Shown here piece after piece: positions 15,213 through 21,875 of a DNA stretch of 21,875 nt. A program made the translations under genes and the position numbers. The DNA lies in assembly GCA_009705185.1 (NCBI GenBank), contig WLCS01000002.1, positions 1 to 21,875 on the forward strand, given 5' to 3'. How positions within the stretch are numbered: position 1 is the first letter of the stretch; every line of letters starts with the position of its first letter. The notes under the pieces were generated by a model. The model was not told the DNA's origin, searched no databases, and saw only the letters and a program-made list of their open reading frames with translations. The stretch is from Actinomycetota bacterium (GTDB taxonomy: Bacteria > Actinomycetota > Actinomycetes > Nanopelagicales > Nanopelagicaceae).

Positions 15213-16580
15213 ATGGCTAAGGTTGAAAAGGATCCCTTCCGTTGTTTTGAATGCGGATGGACTTCGCAAAAATGGGTTGGGCGCTGCGGAGAATGCCAAG
15301 CATGGGGAACTGTCGAAGAGTTAGCAGCACCAAAGAAACTTTCACTTGTTGCAGGTTCAGTTACACATAAGGCCACACCTATCGGCGAGGTCGATCTTTC
15401 AGCTGCGCAAGCAAAACCCACTGGTGTCACTGAGTTAGATCGTGTTCTTGGCGGTGGCCTAGTTCCTGGTGCAGCAATTCTTCTGGCTGGCGAACCCGGC
15501 GTTGGAAAATCTACCTTGCTCTTATCTGTTGCAGCACAAACAGCATCCCAAGGAATTCCTGCCCTCTATATCTCCGGAGAAGAATCAGCTTCGCAAGTGC
15601 GACTGCGTGCCGAAAGAATTAACGCTGTTGATCCGCAACTATTTTTAGCATCTGAAACTGATTTAGGTGCAGTAATTGCACATATAGATTCAGTGAAACC
15701 TCAGTTATTGATTATTGACTCGATTCAAACAATCGGATCATCAACAGCAGATGGTGCACCAGGTGGAGTAACTCAAGTTCGCGAAGTTGCTGGTGCGCTG
15801 ATTCGAATTTGTAAAGATCGTGACATCACATTGCTTCTGGTTGGGCACGTCACTAAGGATGGTTCGATTGCCGGTCCTCGTTTACTCGAACATATTGTTG
15901 ATGTTGTTCTTCAATTTGAAGGAGAGCGTCATTCACGTCTTCGCCTTATTCGTGCGATTAAAAATCGTTTTGGTGCAAGCGATGAAGTTGGTTGTTTTGA
16001 TCTCAGCGATACCGGAATCGAAAGCGTTCTTGATCCAACTGGTCTCTTTACATCTCGTCACACAGAGCCAGTGCCAGGAACCTGCGTGACCGTAACTCTT
16101 GAAGGAAGACGTCCACTGCTAGCCGAAATTCAGGCTCTTGTAAGTGCGGGACGAGAAAATGATTTCGGTAATGCGCGACGTGTCACTAGCGGACTTGATT
16201 CAGCCCGTACTTCCATGACTCTTGCAGTTCTCGAACTTCGCGCACATGTGCGCGTCGGCGGAAGAGATGTGTATGCAGCAACTGTCGGAGGAATGAAAAT
16301 GTCTGAACCCGCTGCAGACCTCGCTCTTGCACTGGCCGTTGCATCAGCAGCAAAAAACCTTGCCTTGCCTGCTGATCTTGTTGCTATAGGTGAAGTTGGT
16401 CTTGCTGGTGAAATCAGAAAAGTAAGTGGAGTCTCAAGACGGCTTGCTGAAGCTTATCGACTTGGTTTTAAGCGAGCTCTTGTTCCAACTGGATCTGATG
16501 TGAAAATTGATGGAATGGAGATTGTCGAAGTTTCGCGCCTTGATCAAGCGTTACTGCGAGTGAAAATTAACGGCGAATAA
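15213..16580 (+). CDS. radA: DNA repair protein RadA (Sms)
   Basis: RecA-like ATPase that promotes branch migration and processing of recombination intermediates. The 455-residue protein has the full RadA plan: an N-terminal C4 zinc finger (C11, C14, C25, C28, in CFECGW and CGECQAW), Walker A GEPGVGKST (93-101), Walker B LLIID (165-169), the RadA-specific KNRFG motif (250-254), and a Lon-protease-like C-terminal domain from about 285 onward (with GGMKMSEPAADLALALA). Length matches E. coli RadA (about 460). The start ATG is set by a -10 hexamer six bases upstream. The stop overlaps the mutY start by one base (TAATG), so two DNA-repair genes are co-expressed. Confidence 0.96.
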   Translation: MAKVEKDPFRCFECGWTSQKWVGRCGECQAWGTVEELAAPKKLSLVAGSVTHKATPIGEVDLSAAQAKPTGVTELDRVLGGGLVPGAAILLAGEPGVGKSTLLLSVAAQTASQGIPALYISGEESASQVRLRAERINAVDPQLFLASETDLGAVIAHIDSVKPQLLIIDSIQTIGSSTADGAPGGVTQVREVAGALIRICKDRDITLLLVGHVTKDGSIAGPRLLEHIVDVVLQFEGERHSRLRLIRAIKNRFGASDEVGCFDLSDTGIESVLDPTGLFTSRHTEPVPGTCVTVTLEGRRPLLAEIQALVSAGRENDFGNARRVTSGLDSARTSMTLAVLELRAHVRVGGRDVYAATVGGMKMSEPAADLALALAVASAAKNLALPADLVAIGEVGLAGEIRKVSGVSRRLAEAYRLGFKRALVPTGSDVKIDGMEIVEVSRLDQALLRVKINGE

Positions 16581-17437
16581 TGTCGGACCAGAGTTACGCA
16601 AAAGAAATTTCGCAGTGGTTTAAGAAAAATAAGAGAGATTTACCTTGGCGAAAAGCAGATGCTTGGGGAATTCTTGTTTCAGAGTTTATGTTGCAACAAA
16701 CTCCAGTCAACCGAGTCCTGCCTGTATATAACCAGTGGATGCAGAAGTGGCCGTCGGCTGCTGCACTTGCTAAAGCAACTCCTGCAGAAGTAATTACTTC
16801 ATGGGGGCGCCTTGGATATCCACGGCGTGCGCTCAGATTGCACGAATGTGCAAAGGTGATCACCTCCCAGCACGGTGGGAAAATACCAACGACTGAAACC
16901 GAACTTCGCAAACTTCCGGGTATTGGTGAATACACAGCGGCAGCAATGGTTGCCTTCGCATTCTCTGAACGATCTCTCGTTCTTGATATCAATATTCGAA
17001 GACTCTTTTCACGTTTATACGACGGAGAACAAACACCTAAGAACTCAGCAACAAAAGATGAGAAGGAACGCTACGAGCAGCTCATTCCGAAAAAGGATCC
17101 ACATGTGTGGGCAGCTGCAACGATGGAGCTCGGTGCACTTATCTGCACTGCGCAATCTCCTAAGTGCGCACTCTGCCCTGTGGCAAATAAATGTTTATGG
17201 CGCAGTTTGGATTATCCGCAATCTGAAATAGTGAAGAGACGACAAACCTGGCATGGCACAGACCGTCAATGTCGAGGAATGATTGTGCAATCCTTGCGGG
17301 AAAATGAAATTCTCACTCGTGCACAGATTCAGGAATTATGGGACGTTCCTTCCCAACTCGAAAAAGCGATCCTCACCCTGCTTGATGATGGATTAATTGA
17401 GGCGCGAGGCAGGAACAAATTTTCACTTCCTAGGTAG
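16580..17437 (+). CDS. mutY: A/G-specific adenine glycosylase (MutY), short form without NUDIX domain
   Basis: HhH-GPD base-excision enzyme that removes adenine opposite 8-oxoguanine. In 285 residues: catalytic glutamate E35 in SEFMLQQT, the helix-hairpin-helix LPGIGEYTAAAM (112-123), catalytic aspartate D136 in VLDINIRR, and the [4Fe-4S] cluster pattern C-x6-C-x2-C-x5-C (C189, C196, C199, C205). EFMLQQT distinguishes it from endonuclease III. The C-terminal MutT/NUDIX-like domain that recognises 8-oxoG in the 350-residue E. coli protein is missing, as in several actinobacterial MutY proteins. The short tail (about 230-285) looks like a small winged-helix-type segment. The start overlaps the radA stop. 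The stop codon lies inside the -10 candidate of the next gene. Confidence 0.87.
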   Translation: MSDQSYAKEISQWFKKNKRDLPWRKADAWGILVSEFMLQQTPVNRVLPVYNQWMQKWPSAAALAKATPAEVITSWGRLGYPRRALRLHECAKVITSQHGGKIPTTETELRKLPGIGEYTAAAMVAFAFSERSLVLDINIRRLFSRLYDGEQTPKNSATKDEKERYEQLIPKKDPHVWAAATMELGALICTAQSPKCALCPVANKCLWRSLDYPQSEIVKRRQTWHGTDRQCRGMIVQSLRENEILTRAQIQELWDVPSQLEKAILTLLDDGLIEARGRNKFSLPR

Positions 17438-17440
17438 AGT
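17435..17440 (+). promoter_or_regulatory. -10 hexamer (TAGAGT) of the leaderless promoter for the GlcD-type gene
   Basis: TAGAGT begins with the TAG stop codon of mutY and is followed by seven bases (TCTACCC) and the ATG at 17448. There is no Shine-Dalgarno. The -35 region would lie within mutY coding sequence. Confidence 0.5.
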
Positions 17441-17447
17441 TCTACCC

Positions 17448-18803
17448 ATGAGTCACGCACTGAAGCTTCAAGAGCTTCTTGGCGAGAATATTTCTTTGAT
17501 AACCGATCCAGATATCACCGCTTCGTATTCGCACGATCAGGCACCATTCGCATCATCTGCGCCTCCATTTGCAGTGCTATTGGCGCGTAGTGCACAAGAA
17601 ATTTCAATAGCTCTGAAATACGCAAACGAGCATCACATCCCTGTTGTTACAAGAGGGGCCGGTAGCGGTCTGGCTGGTGGCGCAAATTCCACTGATGCAT
17701 CTCTAGTTATTTCTCTGGAGAAAATGAATCGGATAATTTCTATTGATGAGCAGAATCAAATTGCACGGGTGCAAGCCGGAGTCATTAATTTAGACCTAGA
17801 TAATGCAGTGAAAGAGCACGGTCTTGCTTATCTTCCAGATCCTGCAAGTAGAGATTGGTCTACCTTAGGTGGAAATGCAGCAACCAATGCCGGTGGAATG
17901 TGTTGCGTTAAGTACGGGGTCACCGCCGCACATGTACGTGCAATGCAAGTTGTTCTAGCTAATGGTCAGGTTATTGAACTTGGCAGCGATACAAAAAAGT
18001 CAGTAACTACTTATGACTTGCTTCATTTATTCGTAGGTTCCGAAGGCACTCTTGGAGTCATAACGGAATTGACATTGAATCTAGAGGTGAGGCCACAGTC
18101 ACCAGCAACTCTTGTTGCAACATTTCCGAATATAAATCTGGCCGCATCGGCTTCGTCGGCACTTCTGAAATTTCGTCCTTCGATGTTAGAAATCATTGAT
18201 CAGACCACGTTAAACGCTGTTGAAGCGTGGCATCCGCTCGGGTTTGAAGTTTCCGGGGCAGTACTGATCATGCAACTCGATGAAAATAAAGATCAATGTG
18301 AAGCGGCGTTAGAAGTGTGTAAGGAATTTAAGTTAATCGATGGCGTGTTCTCAGATGATCCCGCCGATACCGCGGATTTGATTCGTGTCAGAAAGATGGC
18401 CTATCCCGCTCTTGAACGTATGGGAGCAACTCTTCTCGATGATGTTGCTCTTCCGATAAGTGAGATTGCACATTTTGTTGAAAAGGTCGAAAAACTCAGC
18501 CAGGAATCTGGTTTAGTCATAGGAATATTTGGTCATGCCGGTGACGGAAATATGCATCCAACAATTGTGCATGGTCATGGCGATGCGAAGGCTGCAGCAA
18601 AAGCAATTGAAGTTTTTGAAGAGATTGTCAGAATTGCACAATCACTTGGCGGAACAGCAAGTGGCGAGCATGGCATTGGACTGATTAAAACCAAGCTCAT
18701 TGGCAATGAAATTTCACCGACAGTTATAGAGCTTCAGCGAGATATCAAAAGAGTCTTCGACCCCAACAACATCTTGAACCCAGGAAAGAAATTTCTCTCC
18801 TAA
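17448..18803 (+). CDS. FAD-binding oxidoreductase, GlcD/D-lactate dehydrogenase type
   Basis: FAD-linked 2-hydroxyacid dehydrogenase (glycolate or D-lactate oxidation; substrate not determinable). The 451-residue protein has an N-terminal PCMH-type FAD-binding domain: VVTRGAGSGLAGGAN (66-80) is the pyrophosphate loop, followed by LGGNAATNAGG (140-150) and VGSEGTLGVIT (196-206). The C-terminal FAD-oxidase domain has GHAGDGNMHP (362-371) and SGEHGIG (405-411), the motifs that hold the substrate carboxylate and metal in this family. The extension upstream of 17448 in the same frame is rejected because it lies inside mutY and the ATG at 17448 has a -10 seven bases before it. No GlcE, GlcF or other partner subunit is adjacent, so it probably acts as a single-subunit enzyme. 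The 3' end faces clpC with a six-base gap. Confidence 0.88.
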   Translation: MSHALKLQELLGENISLITDPDITASYSHDQAPFASSAPPFAVLLARSAQEISIALKYANEHHIPVVTRGAGSGLAGGANSTDASLVISLEKMNRIISIDEQNQIARVQAGVINLDLDNAVKEHGLAYLPDPASRDWSTLGGNAATNAGGMCCVKYGVTAAHVRAMQVVLANGQVIELGSDTKKSVTTYDLLHLFVGSEGTLGVITELTLNLEVRPQSPATLVATFPNINLAASASSALLKFRPSMLEIIDQTTLNAVEAWHPLGFEVSGAVLIMQLDENKDQCEAALEVCKEFKLIDGVFSDDPADTADLIRVRKMAYPALERMGATLLDDVALPISEIAHFVEKVEKLSQESGLVIGIFGHAGDGNMHPTIVHGHGDAKAAAKAIEVFEEIVRIAQSLGGTASGEHGIGLIKTKLIGNEISPTVIELQRDIKRVFDPNNILNPGKKFLS

Positions 18804-18809
18804 AGCTAA

Positions 18810-21308
18810 TTACTTAGTCGCTTCTGCAAGATCTTCAGGAGTATCAGGTGTTGCAACCTTTGGAGAACCTGCGAATGTAAATTTCGCATCGGCATCCACG
18901 CCTTCGACATCTACAACAATGATTTCGCCAGCCTTGAGTTCGTTAAAGAGGATTCGCTCTGAAAGTGAATCTTCAATTTCTCGCTGAATAACTCGACGGA
19001 GCGGACGCGCACCAAGAAGTGGGTCATACCCGCGAGCTGCAAGGAGATCCTTCGCTGCTTGTGTGAGTTCGATTCCCATATCTTTCGCCTTCAAGCGATC
19101 ATCTAGGCCAGCAATCATGAGATCAACAATCTGAATGATCTGATCCTTTGTGAGCTGGTGGAAGACGATGACATCATCGATGCGGTTCAGGAATTCTGGA
19201 CGGAAGTGATTCTTAAGTTCGTCCTGAACTTTGCCCTTCATGCGATCGTAATTAGTGAGATCGTCATCTGCATTAGCAAAACCAAGCCCTAGAGATTTAG
19301 AAATATCTCGAGTTCCAAGGTTTGTGGTCATGATGATTACTGTGTTCTTGAAATCTACTGTGCGACCTTGTGAATCTGTAAGACGTCCATCTTCAAGCAC
19401 CTGAAGAAGTGAGTTAAAGATATCTGGGTGAGCCTTTTCGATTTCATCAAAGAGAACGACTGAGAATGGGCGACGACGAACCTTTTCAGTGAGTTGTCCA
19501 CCTTCGTCGTAACCAACATATCCCGGAGGTGCACCGAAGAGACGTGACGCGGTGTGACGCTCTGAGTATTCAGACATATCAAGTTGGATTAATGCAGTTT
19601 CATCTCCAAAGAGGAATGAAGCAAGAGTGCGTGAAAGTTCTGTCTTACCAACACCAGATGGGCCAGCAAAGATAAATGAACCCCCGGGACGCTTTGGATC
19701 TTTCAGACCAGCGCGAGTACGACGAATTGCTTGTGACAAAGCTTTGATCGCTTGATCCTGTCCAATAACGCGGCGATGAAGTTCATCTTCCATACGAAGA
19801 AGTCGAGCAGTTTCTTCTTCAGTTAATTTGAATACTGGAATTCCAGTTGATGCAGAGAGAACTTGCGCAATAAGTTCTTCATCTACTTCTGTGACCTTAT
19901 CTAGATCAGTTGCTTTCCAATTCTTCTCAGCTTCTTGCTTCTCTTGAATAAGGGTTTTTTCCTTATCGCGAAGCGCTGCTGCACCTTCGAAATCTTGTCC
20001 GTCAATTGCAGATTCTTTAGCTTTGCGAGCTTCAGCAATTTTTTCATCGAATTCACGAAGTTCAGCAGGAGCAGTCATGCGCTTAATGCGTAGACGTGAG
20101 CCAGCTTCATCAATGAGATCGATTGCCTTATCTGGAAGGAAGCGATCTGAAACATAACGGTCTGCCATATTTGCTGCAGCAGCGAGTGCTCCATCAGTAA
20201 TCGAAACTCTATGGTGTGTTTCGTAACGATCGCGAAGTCCCTTAAGGATTTCAATTGTGTGGGCTACTGAAGGTTCTTTCACCTGAATTGGCTGGAATCG
20301 ACGTTCTAGCGCTGCATCTTTTTCGATGTGCTTGCGATATTCGTCAAGAGTTGTTGCGCCAATAGTCTGGAGTTCACCACGTGCAAGCATTGGCTTCAAG
20401 ATGCTTGCAGCATCAATTGCGCCTTCTGCAGCGCCAGCGCCAACAAGTGTGTGAATTTCATCGATGAAAATAATGATGTCTCCGCGAGTTTTGATTTCCT
20501 TAAGAACTTTCTTGAGACGTTCTTCGAAATCTCCACGGTAACGTGATCCCGCAACGAGTGCACCTAGATCGAGTGAGTACAGCTGCTTATCCTTGAGTGT
20601 TTCAGGGACATCGTTCTTTGCAATTGCTTGTGCAAGACCTTCAACAACTGCAGTCTTTCCAACACCAGGTTCTCCAATAAGAACAGGGTTATTTTTTGTA
20701 CGTCGTGAAAGAACCTGCATCACGCGTTCAATTTCATTTTCGCGACCGATAACTGGGTCGAGCTTTCCTTCACGTGCAGCAGCGGTGAGGTTTCTACCAA
20801 ACTGATCAAGTACCAGAGATGTTGAAGGAGTTCCTTCGGCTGGTCCACCTTGTGTAACGGCTTCTTTACCTTGGTAACCTGAAAGTAATTGAATTACTTG
20901 TTGGCGAACACGATTGAGATCTGCGCCAAGCTTTACAAGTACTTGTGCTGCAACGCCTTCGCCTTCGCGAATAAGACCGAGAAGAATGTGTTCAGTGCCA
21001 ATGTAGTTGTGTCCGAGTTGCAGCGCTTCGCGAAGTGAAAGTTCAAGAACTTTCTTAGCGCGTGGTGTAAATGGAATATGTCCACTTGGTGCCTGTTGAC
21101 CTTGACCAATAATTTCTTCAACTTGCGCGCGAACGCCCTCAAGTGAAATACCTAGAGATTCGAGCCCCTTTGCAGCCACTCCTTCACCTTCGTGGATGAG
21201 TCCAAGAAGGATGTGTTCTGTGCCGATGTAGTTGTGATTGAGCATGCGTGCTTCTTCTTGAGCTAGGACAACTACTCGTCGAGCTCGATCGGTAAAGCGC
21301 TCAAACAT
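18810..21308 (-). CDS. clpC: ATP-dependent Clp protease ATP-binding subunit ClpC
   Basis: Hsp100 AAA+ unfoldase that feeds substrates to ClpP and takes part in protein quality control. The 832-residue product has two N-terminal Clp repeats (both with [13 protein letters not shown], near 26 and 101), a first AAA+ module with Walker A GEPGVGKT (212-219) and DEIH (283-286), a UVR/coiled-coil middle region (about 418-465), a second AAA+ module with Walker A GPSGVGKT (549-556) and DEIE (621-624), and an LGF loop (675-677) of the kind that docks on ClpP. Length fits actinobacterial ClpC1. The start is fixed by the conserved [11 protein letters not shown]-terminus and by a strong Shine-Dalgarno, GAAGGAG, seven bases upstream; an earlier in-frame ATG at 21353 would cover the promoter. 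ClpP is not in the window. Confidence 0.97.
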   Translation of the reverse strand: MFERFTDRARRVVVLAQEEARMLNHNYIGTEHILLGLIHEGEGVAAKGLESLGISLEGVRAQVEEIIGQGQQAPSGHIPFTPRAKKVLELSLREALQLGHNYIGTEHILLGLIREGEGVAAQVLVKLGADLNRVRQQVIQLLSGYQGKEAVTQGGPAEGTPSTSLVLDQFGRNLTAAAREGKLDPVIGRENEIERVMQVLSRRTKNNPVLIGEPGVGKTAVVEGLAQAIAKNDVPETLKDKQLYSLDLGALVAGSRYRGDFEERLKKVLKEIKTRGDIIIFIDEIHTLVGAGAAEGAIDAASILKPMLARGELQTIGATTLDEYRKHIEKDAALERRFQPIQVKEPSVAHTIEILKGLRDRYETHHRVSITDGALAAAANMADRYVSDRFLPDKAIDLIDEAGSRLRIKRMTAPAELREFDEKIAEARKAKESAIDGQDFEGAAALRDKEKTLIQEKQEAEKNWKATDLDKVTEVDEELIAQVLSASTGIPVFKLTEEETARLLRMEDELHRRVIGQDQAIKALSQAIRRTRAGLKDPKRPGGSFIFAGPSGVGKTELSRTLASFLFGDETALIQLDMSEYSERHTASRLFGAPPGYVGYDEGGQLTEKVRRRPFSVVLFDEIEKAHPDIFNSLLQVLEDGRLTDSQGRTVDFKNTVIIMTTNLGTRDISKSLGLGFANADDDLTNYDRMKGKVQDELKNHFRPEFLNRIDDVIVFHQLTKDQIIQIVDLMIAGLDDRLKAKDMGIELTQAAKDLLAARGYDPLLGARPLRRVIQREIEDSLSERILFNELKAGEIIVVDVEGVDADAKFTFAGSPKVATPDTPEDLAEATK

Positions 21309-21315
21309 GGGCGGA

Positions 21316-21322
21316 CTCCTTC
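21316..21322 (-). promoter_or_regulatory. Strong Shine-Dalgarno (GAAGGAG) that fixes the clpC start
   Basis: GAAGGAG seven bases before the ATG at 21308. It is the clearest ribosome-binding site in the window and contrasts with the leaderless starts of the other promoter-proximal genes. Confidence 0.8.
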
Positions 21323-21354
21323 TTCTTACATCTTCAGGTGGTGCTGGTCGCAAG

Positions 21355-21360
21355 CCTATA
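21355..21360 (-). promoter_or_regulatory. Candidate -10 (TATAGG) for clpC
   Basis: TATAGG (in GGGTTATAGGCTTG) on the minus strand would give a leader of about 40 bases containing the Shine-Dalgarno. A shifted reading, TAGGCT, fits TANNNT equally well. The region 17 bases upstream (CTCGCG) is not a good -35, so the assignment is tentative. Confidence 0.4.
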
Positions 21361-21421
21361 ACCCAGCGTAGGGAAGGCGCGAGGTGGATAGCTCTATGCC
21401 TCGTAGAACCCTAAATATGGG

Positions 21422-21433
21422 GGGAATATTCCC
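21422..21433. repeat. Perfect 12-base palindrome GGGAATATTCCC upstream of clpC
   Basis: An uninterrupted 12-base palindrome about 115 bases before the clpC ATG and about 60 bases upstream of the candidate -10. It is in the only sizeable intergenic region of the window (147 bases), between clpC and the stop of the upstream NAGS gene. It does not look like the HspR (HAIR) or LexA boxes known in actinobacteria, nor like a terminator because no stem-loop with a T-run is present. An operator for a dimeric regulator is possible. Confidence 0.45.
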
Positions 21434-21455
21434 TGAAAAATACTAGAGATGGTGG

Positions 21456-21875
21456 CTAGAGATTTAGGAGCATGCGGGTATTGCCCAAGGTATTTGGCTT
21501 TACCGACTCGAGATCTAGGAACTCGGCAACACCAGCATCGTATGAGCGAAGTAGTTGCTGATAGACATCAGGATCAACAGGAGTTCCATGAATTTCTTCA
21601 AAGCCATGTCGACCAAAAAATTCAGTTTGAAAAGTTAGGCAGAAGATTCGATTCACGCCAATTTCGCGCGCTCTTTGAATAATAGTTTCAAGAATTTTAT
21701 GTCCCACGCCCTGCTTTTGAAAACTATTCTCAACTGCAACAGTTCTTACTTCTGCAAGATCTTCCCAGAGAACGTGAAGAGCTCCGCATCCGATGATGAC
21801 TCCATCTTTTTCGGCGACGGTAAATTCCTGAACGCTTTCAAATAATGTAACTGTTTCTTTAGAGAGCATTTGGCC
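21456..21875 (-). CDS. Amino-acid N-acetyltransferase (N-acetylglutamate synthase, GNAT type), N-terminus beyond right edge
   Basis: GNAT-fold acetyltransferase that matches the short actinobacterial N-acetylglutamate synthase (mycobacterial Rv2747 type), which makes N-acetylglutamate for arginine synthesis. At least 139 residues are visible and the frame stays open to the edge (GQ before the first ATG at 21869). Because homologues continue upstream of LSKETVTLFE, the true start is almost certainly outside. Seen are LSKETVTLFE and VQEFTVAE, the acetyl-CoA motif A in VRTVAVENSFQKQGVGHKIL (with QKQGVG), and the conserved C-terminus KPNTLGNTRMLL, which together are distinctive for this NAGS class. 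An 8-base direct repeat (CTAGAGAT at 21443 and 21456) straddles its stop codon. No terminator separates it from clpC. Confidence 0.88.
   Translation of the reverse strand, partial: GQMLSKETVTLFESVQEFTVAEKDGVIIGCGALHVLWEDLAEVRTVAVENSFQKQGVGHKILETIIQRAREIGVNRIFCLTFQTEFFGRHGFEEIHGTPVDPDVYQQLLRSYDAGVAEFLDLESVKPNTLGNTRMLLNL

Larger units (their letters stand above)
21309..21455. other. Longest intergenic region (147 bases), clpC upstream control region
   Basis: Holds the clpC Shine-Dalgarno, a candidate -10, the 12-base palindrome and a short AT-rich tract. The direct repeat CTAGAGAT begins here and its second copy overlaps the NAGS stop. I see no reading frame, terminator hairpin or RNA gene in it. 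Confidence 0.6.

Noticed and set aside
16594..16992. 132-residue open frame antisense to mutY
   Set aside because: Complementary to the catalytic core of MutY, with no motif, promoter or ribosome-binding site of its own.
17397..17447. Upstream start for the GlcD-type oxidoreductase
   Set aside because: The extension lies in mutY and has no family similarity. The ATG at 17448 is placed correctly for a leaderless start after TAGAGT.
18804..18809. Terminator between the GlcD-type gene and clpC
   Set aside because: The gap is six bases and no hairpin with a T-run was seen on either side.
20970..21260. Near-duplicate DNA segments inside clpC (two copies encoding [13 protein letters not shown])
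   Set aside because: These are the two normal Clp N-terminal repeats found throughout the family, not a recent duplication or mobile element.
21309..21353. Upstream ATG for clpC (15 extra residues)
   Set aside because: ClpC proteins begin [10 protein letters not shown], and the GAAGGAG lies seven bases before that ATG, inside the would-be extension.
1..21875. Defence island, prophage, CRISPR or biosynthetic cluster
   Set aside because: No integrase, transposase, repeat-spacer array, toxin-antitoxin pair or synthase was seen. Every gene but two or three fits a known housekeeping or conserved actinobacterial family.

Overview
The window looks like chromosomal core DNA from a small, streamlined actinobacterium. 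Three things suggest this: actinobacterial gene content and gene order (histidine phosphatase-tlpA-ccdA-resB-ccsB as in the mycobacterial Rv0525-Rv0529 region, an XPB helicase with its helicase-associated partner as in the Rv0861c/Rv0862c pair, RadA, ClpC and an actinobacterial-type N-acetylglutamate synthase), base composition that looks well below that of typical high-GC actinobacteria, and about 98% coding density. By my count only about 355 bases lie outside genes, and the longest non-coding stretch is 147 bases. I infer a freshwater planktonic lineage of the acI/Nanopelagicales type, but the sequence alone does not prove this. No tRNA, rRNA, CRISPR array, insertion sequence, phage gene or intrinsic terminator was seen.

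Layout. Bases 1-3896 (minus strand) hold one operon for System II cytochrome c maturation: histidine phosphatase, TlpA-like lipoprotein, CcdA, ResB and CcsB, the last cut by the left edge. A divergent promoter region of about 50 bases follows. Bases 3948-9699 (plus) hold a HAD-IB phosphatase and a tightly coupled trio: a 733-residue helicase-associated protein, an M20 metallopeptidase and an XPB-type helicase. A small glutaredoxin-like gene on the minus strand overlaps the helicase 3' end. Bases 9949-12324 (plus) encode a secreted zinc metalloprotease with propeller-like repeats. It meets, tail to tail, a second secreted protein that follows proC in a minus-strand operon (12329-14346). From a 30-base divergent promoter region the plus strand continues with a cysteine-rich conserved protein, radA, mutY and a GlcD-type FAD oxidoreductase (14377-18803). 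ClpC (18810-21308) and a partial N-acetylglutamate synthase (21456 to the right edge) lie on the minus strand.

How it works together. The themes are extracytoplasmic thiol-redox and cytochrome c assembly, DNA repair and recombination (XPB, RadA, MutY), proteolysis (ClpC, M20, secreted metalloprotease) and amino-acid metabolism (ProC, NAGS). Most genes are packed with 1- or 4-base start/stop overlaps. The first genes of most transcription units have a TANNNT hexamer only 6-9 bases before the ATG and no Shine-Dalgarno, which indicates leaderless transcripts. clpC is the clear exception, with a strong SD and an upstream palindrome.

I did not find a clearly new defence or mobile system. The points most worth a second look are: the shared N-terminal module of XPB that also sits in its non-helicase partner (which ends in a WYL-like segment), the M20 peptidase translationally embedded between them, the secreted metalloprotease with four or five propeller-like repeats, and the extremely compact leaderless divergent promoters.
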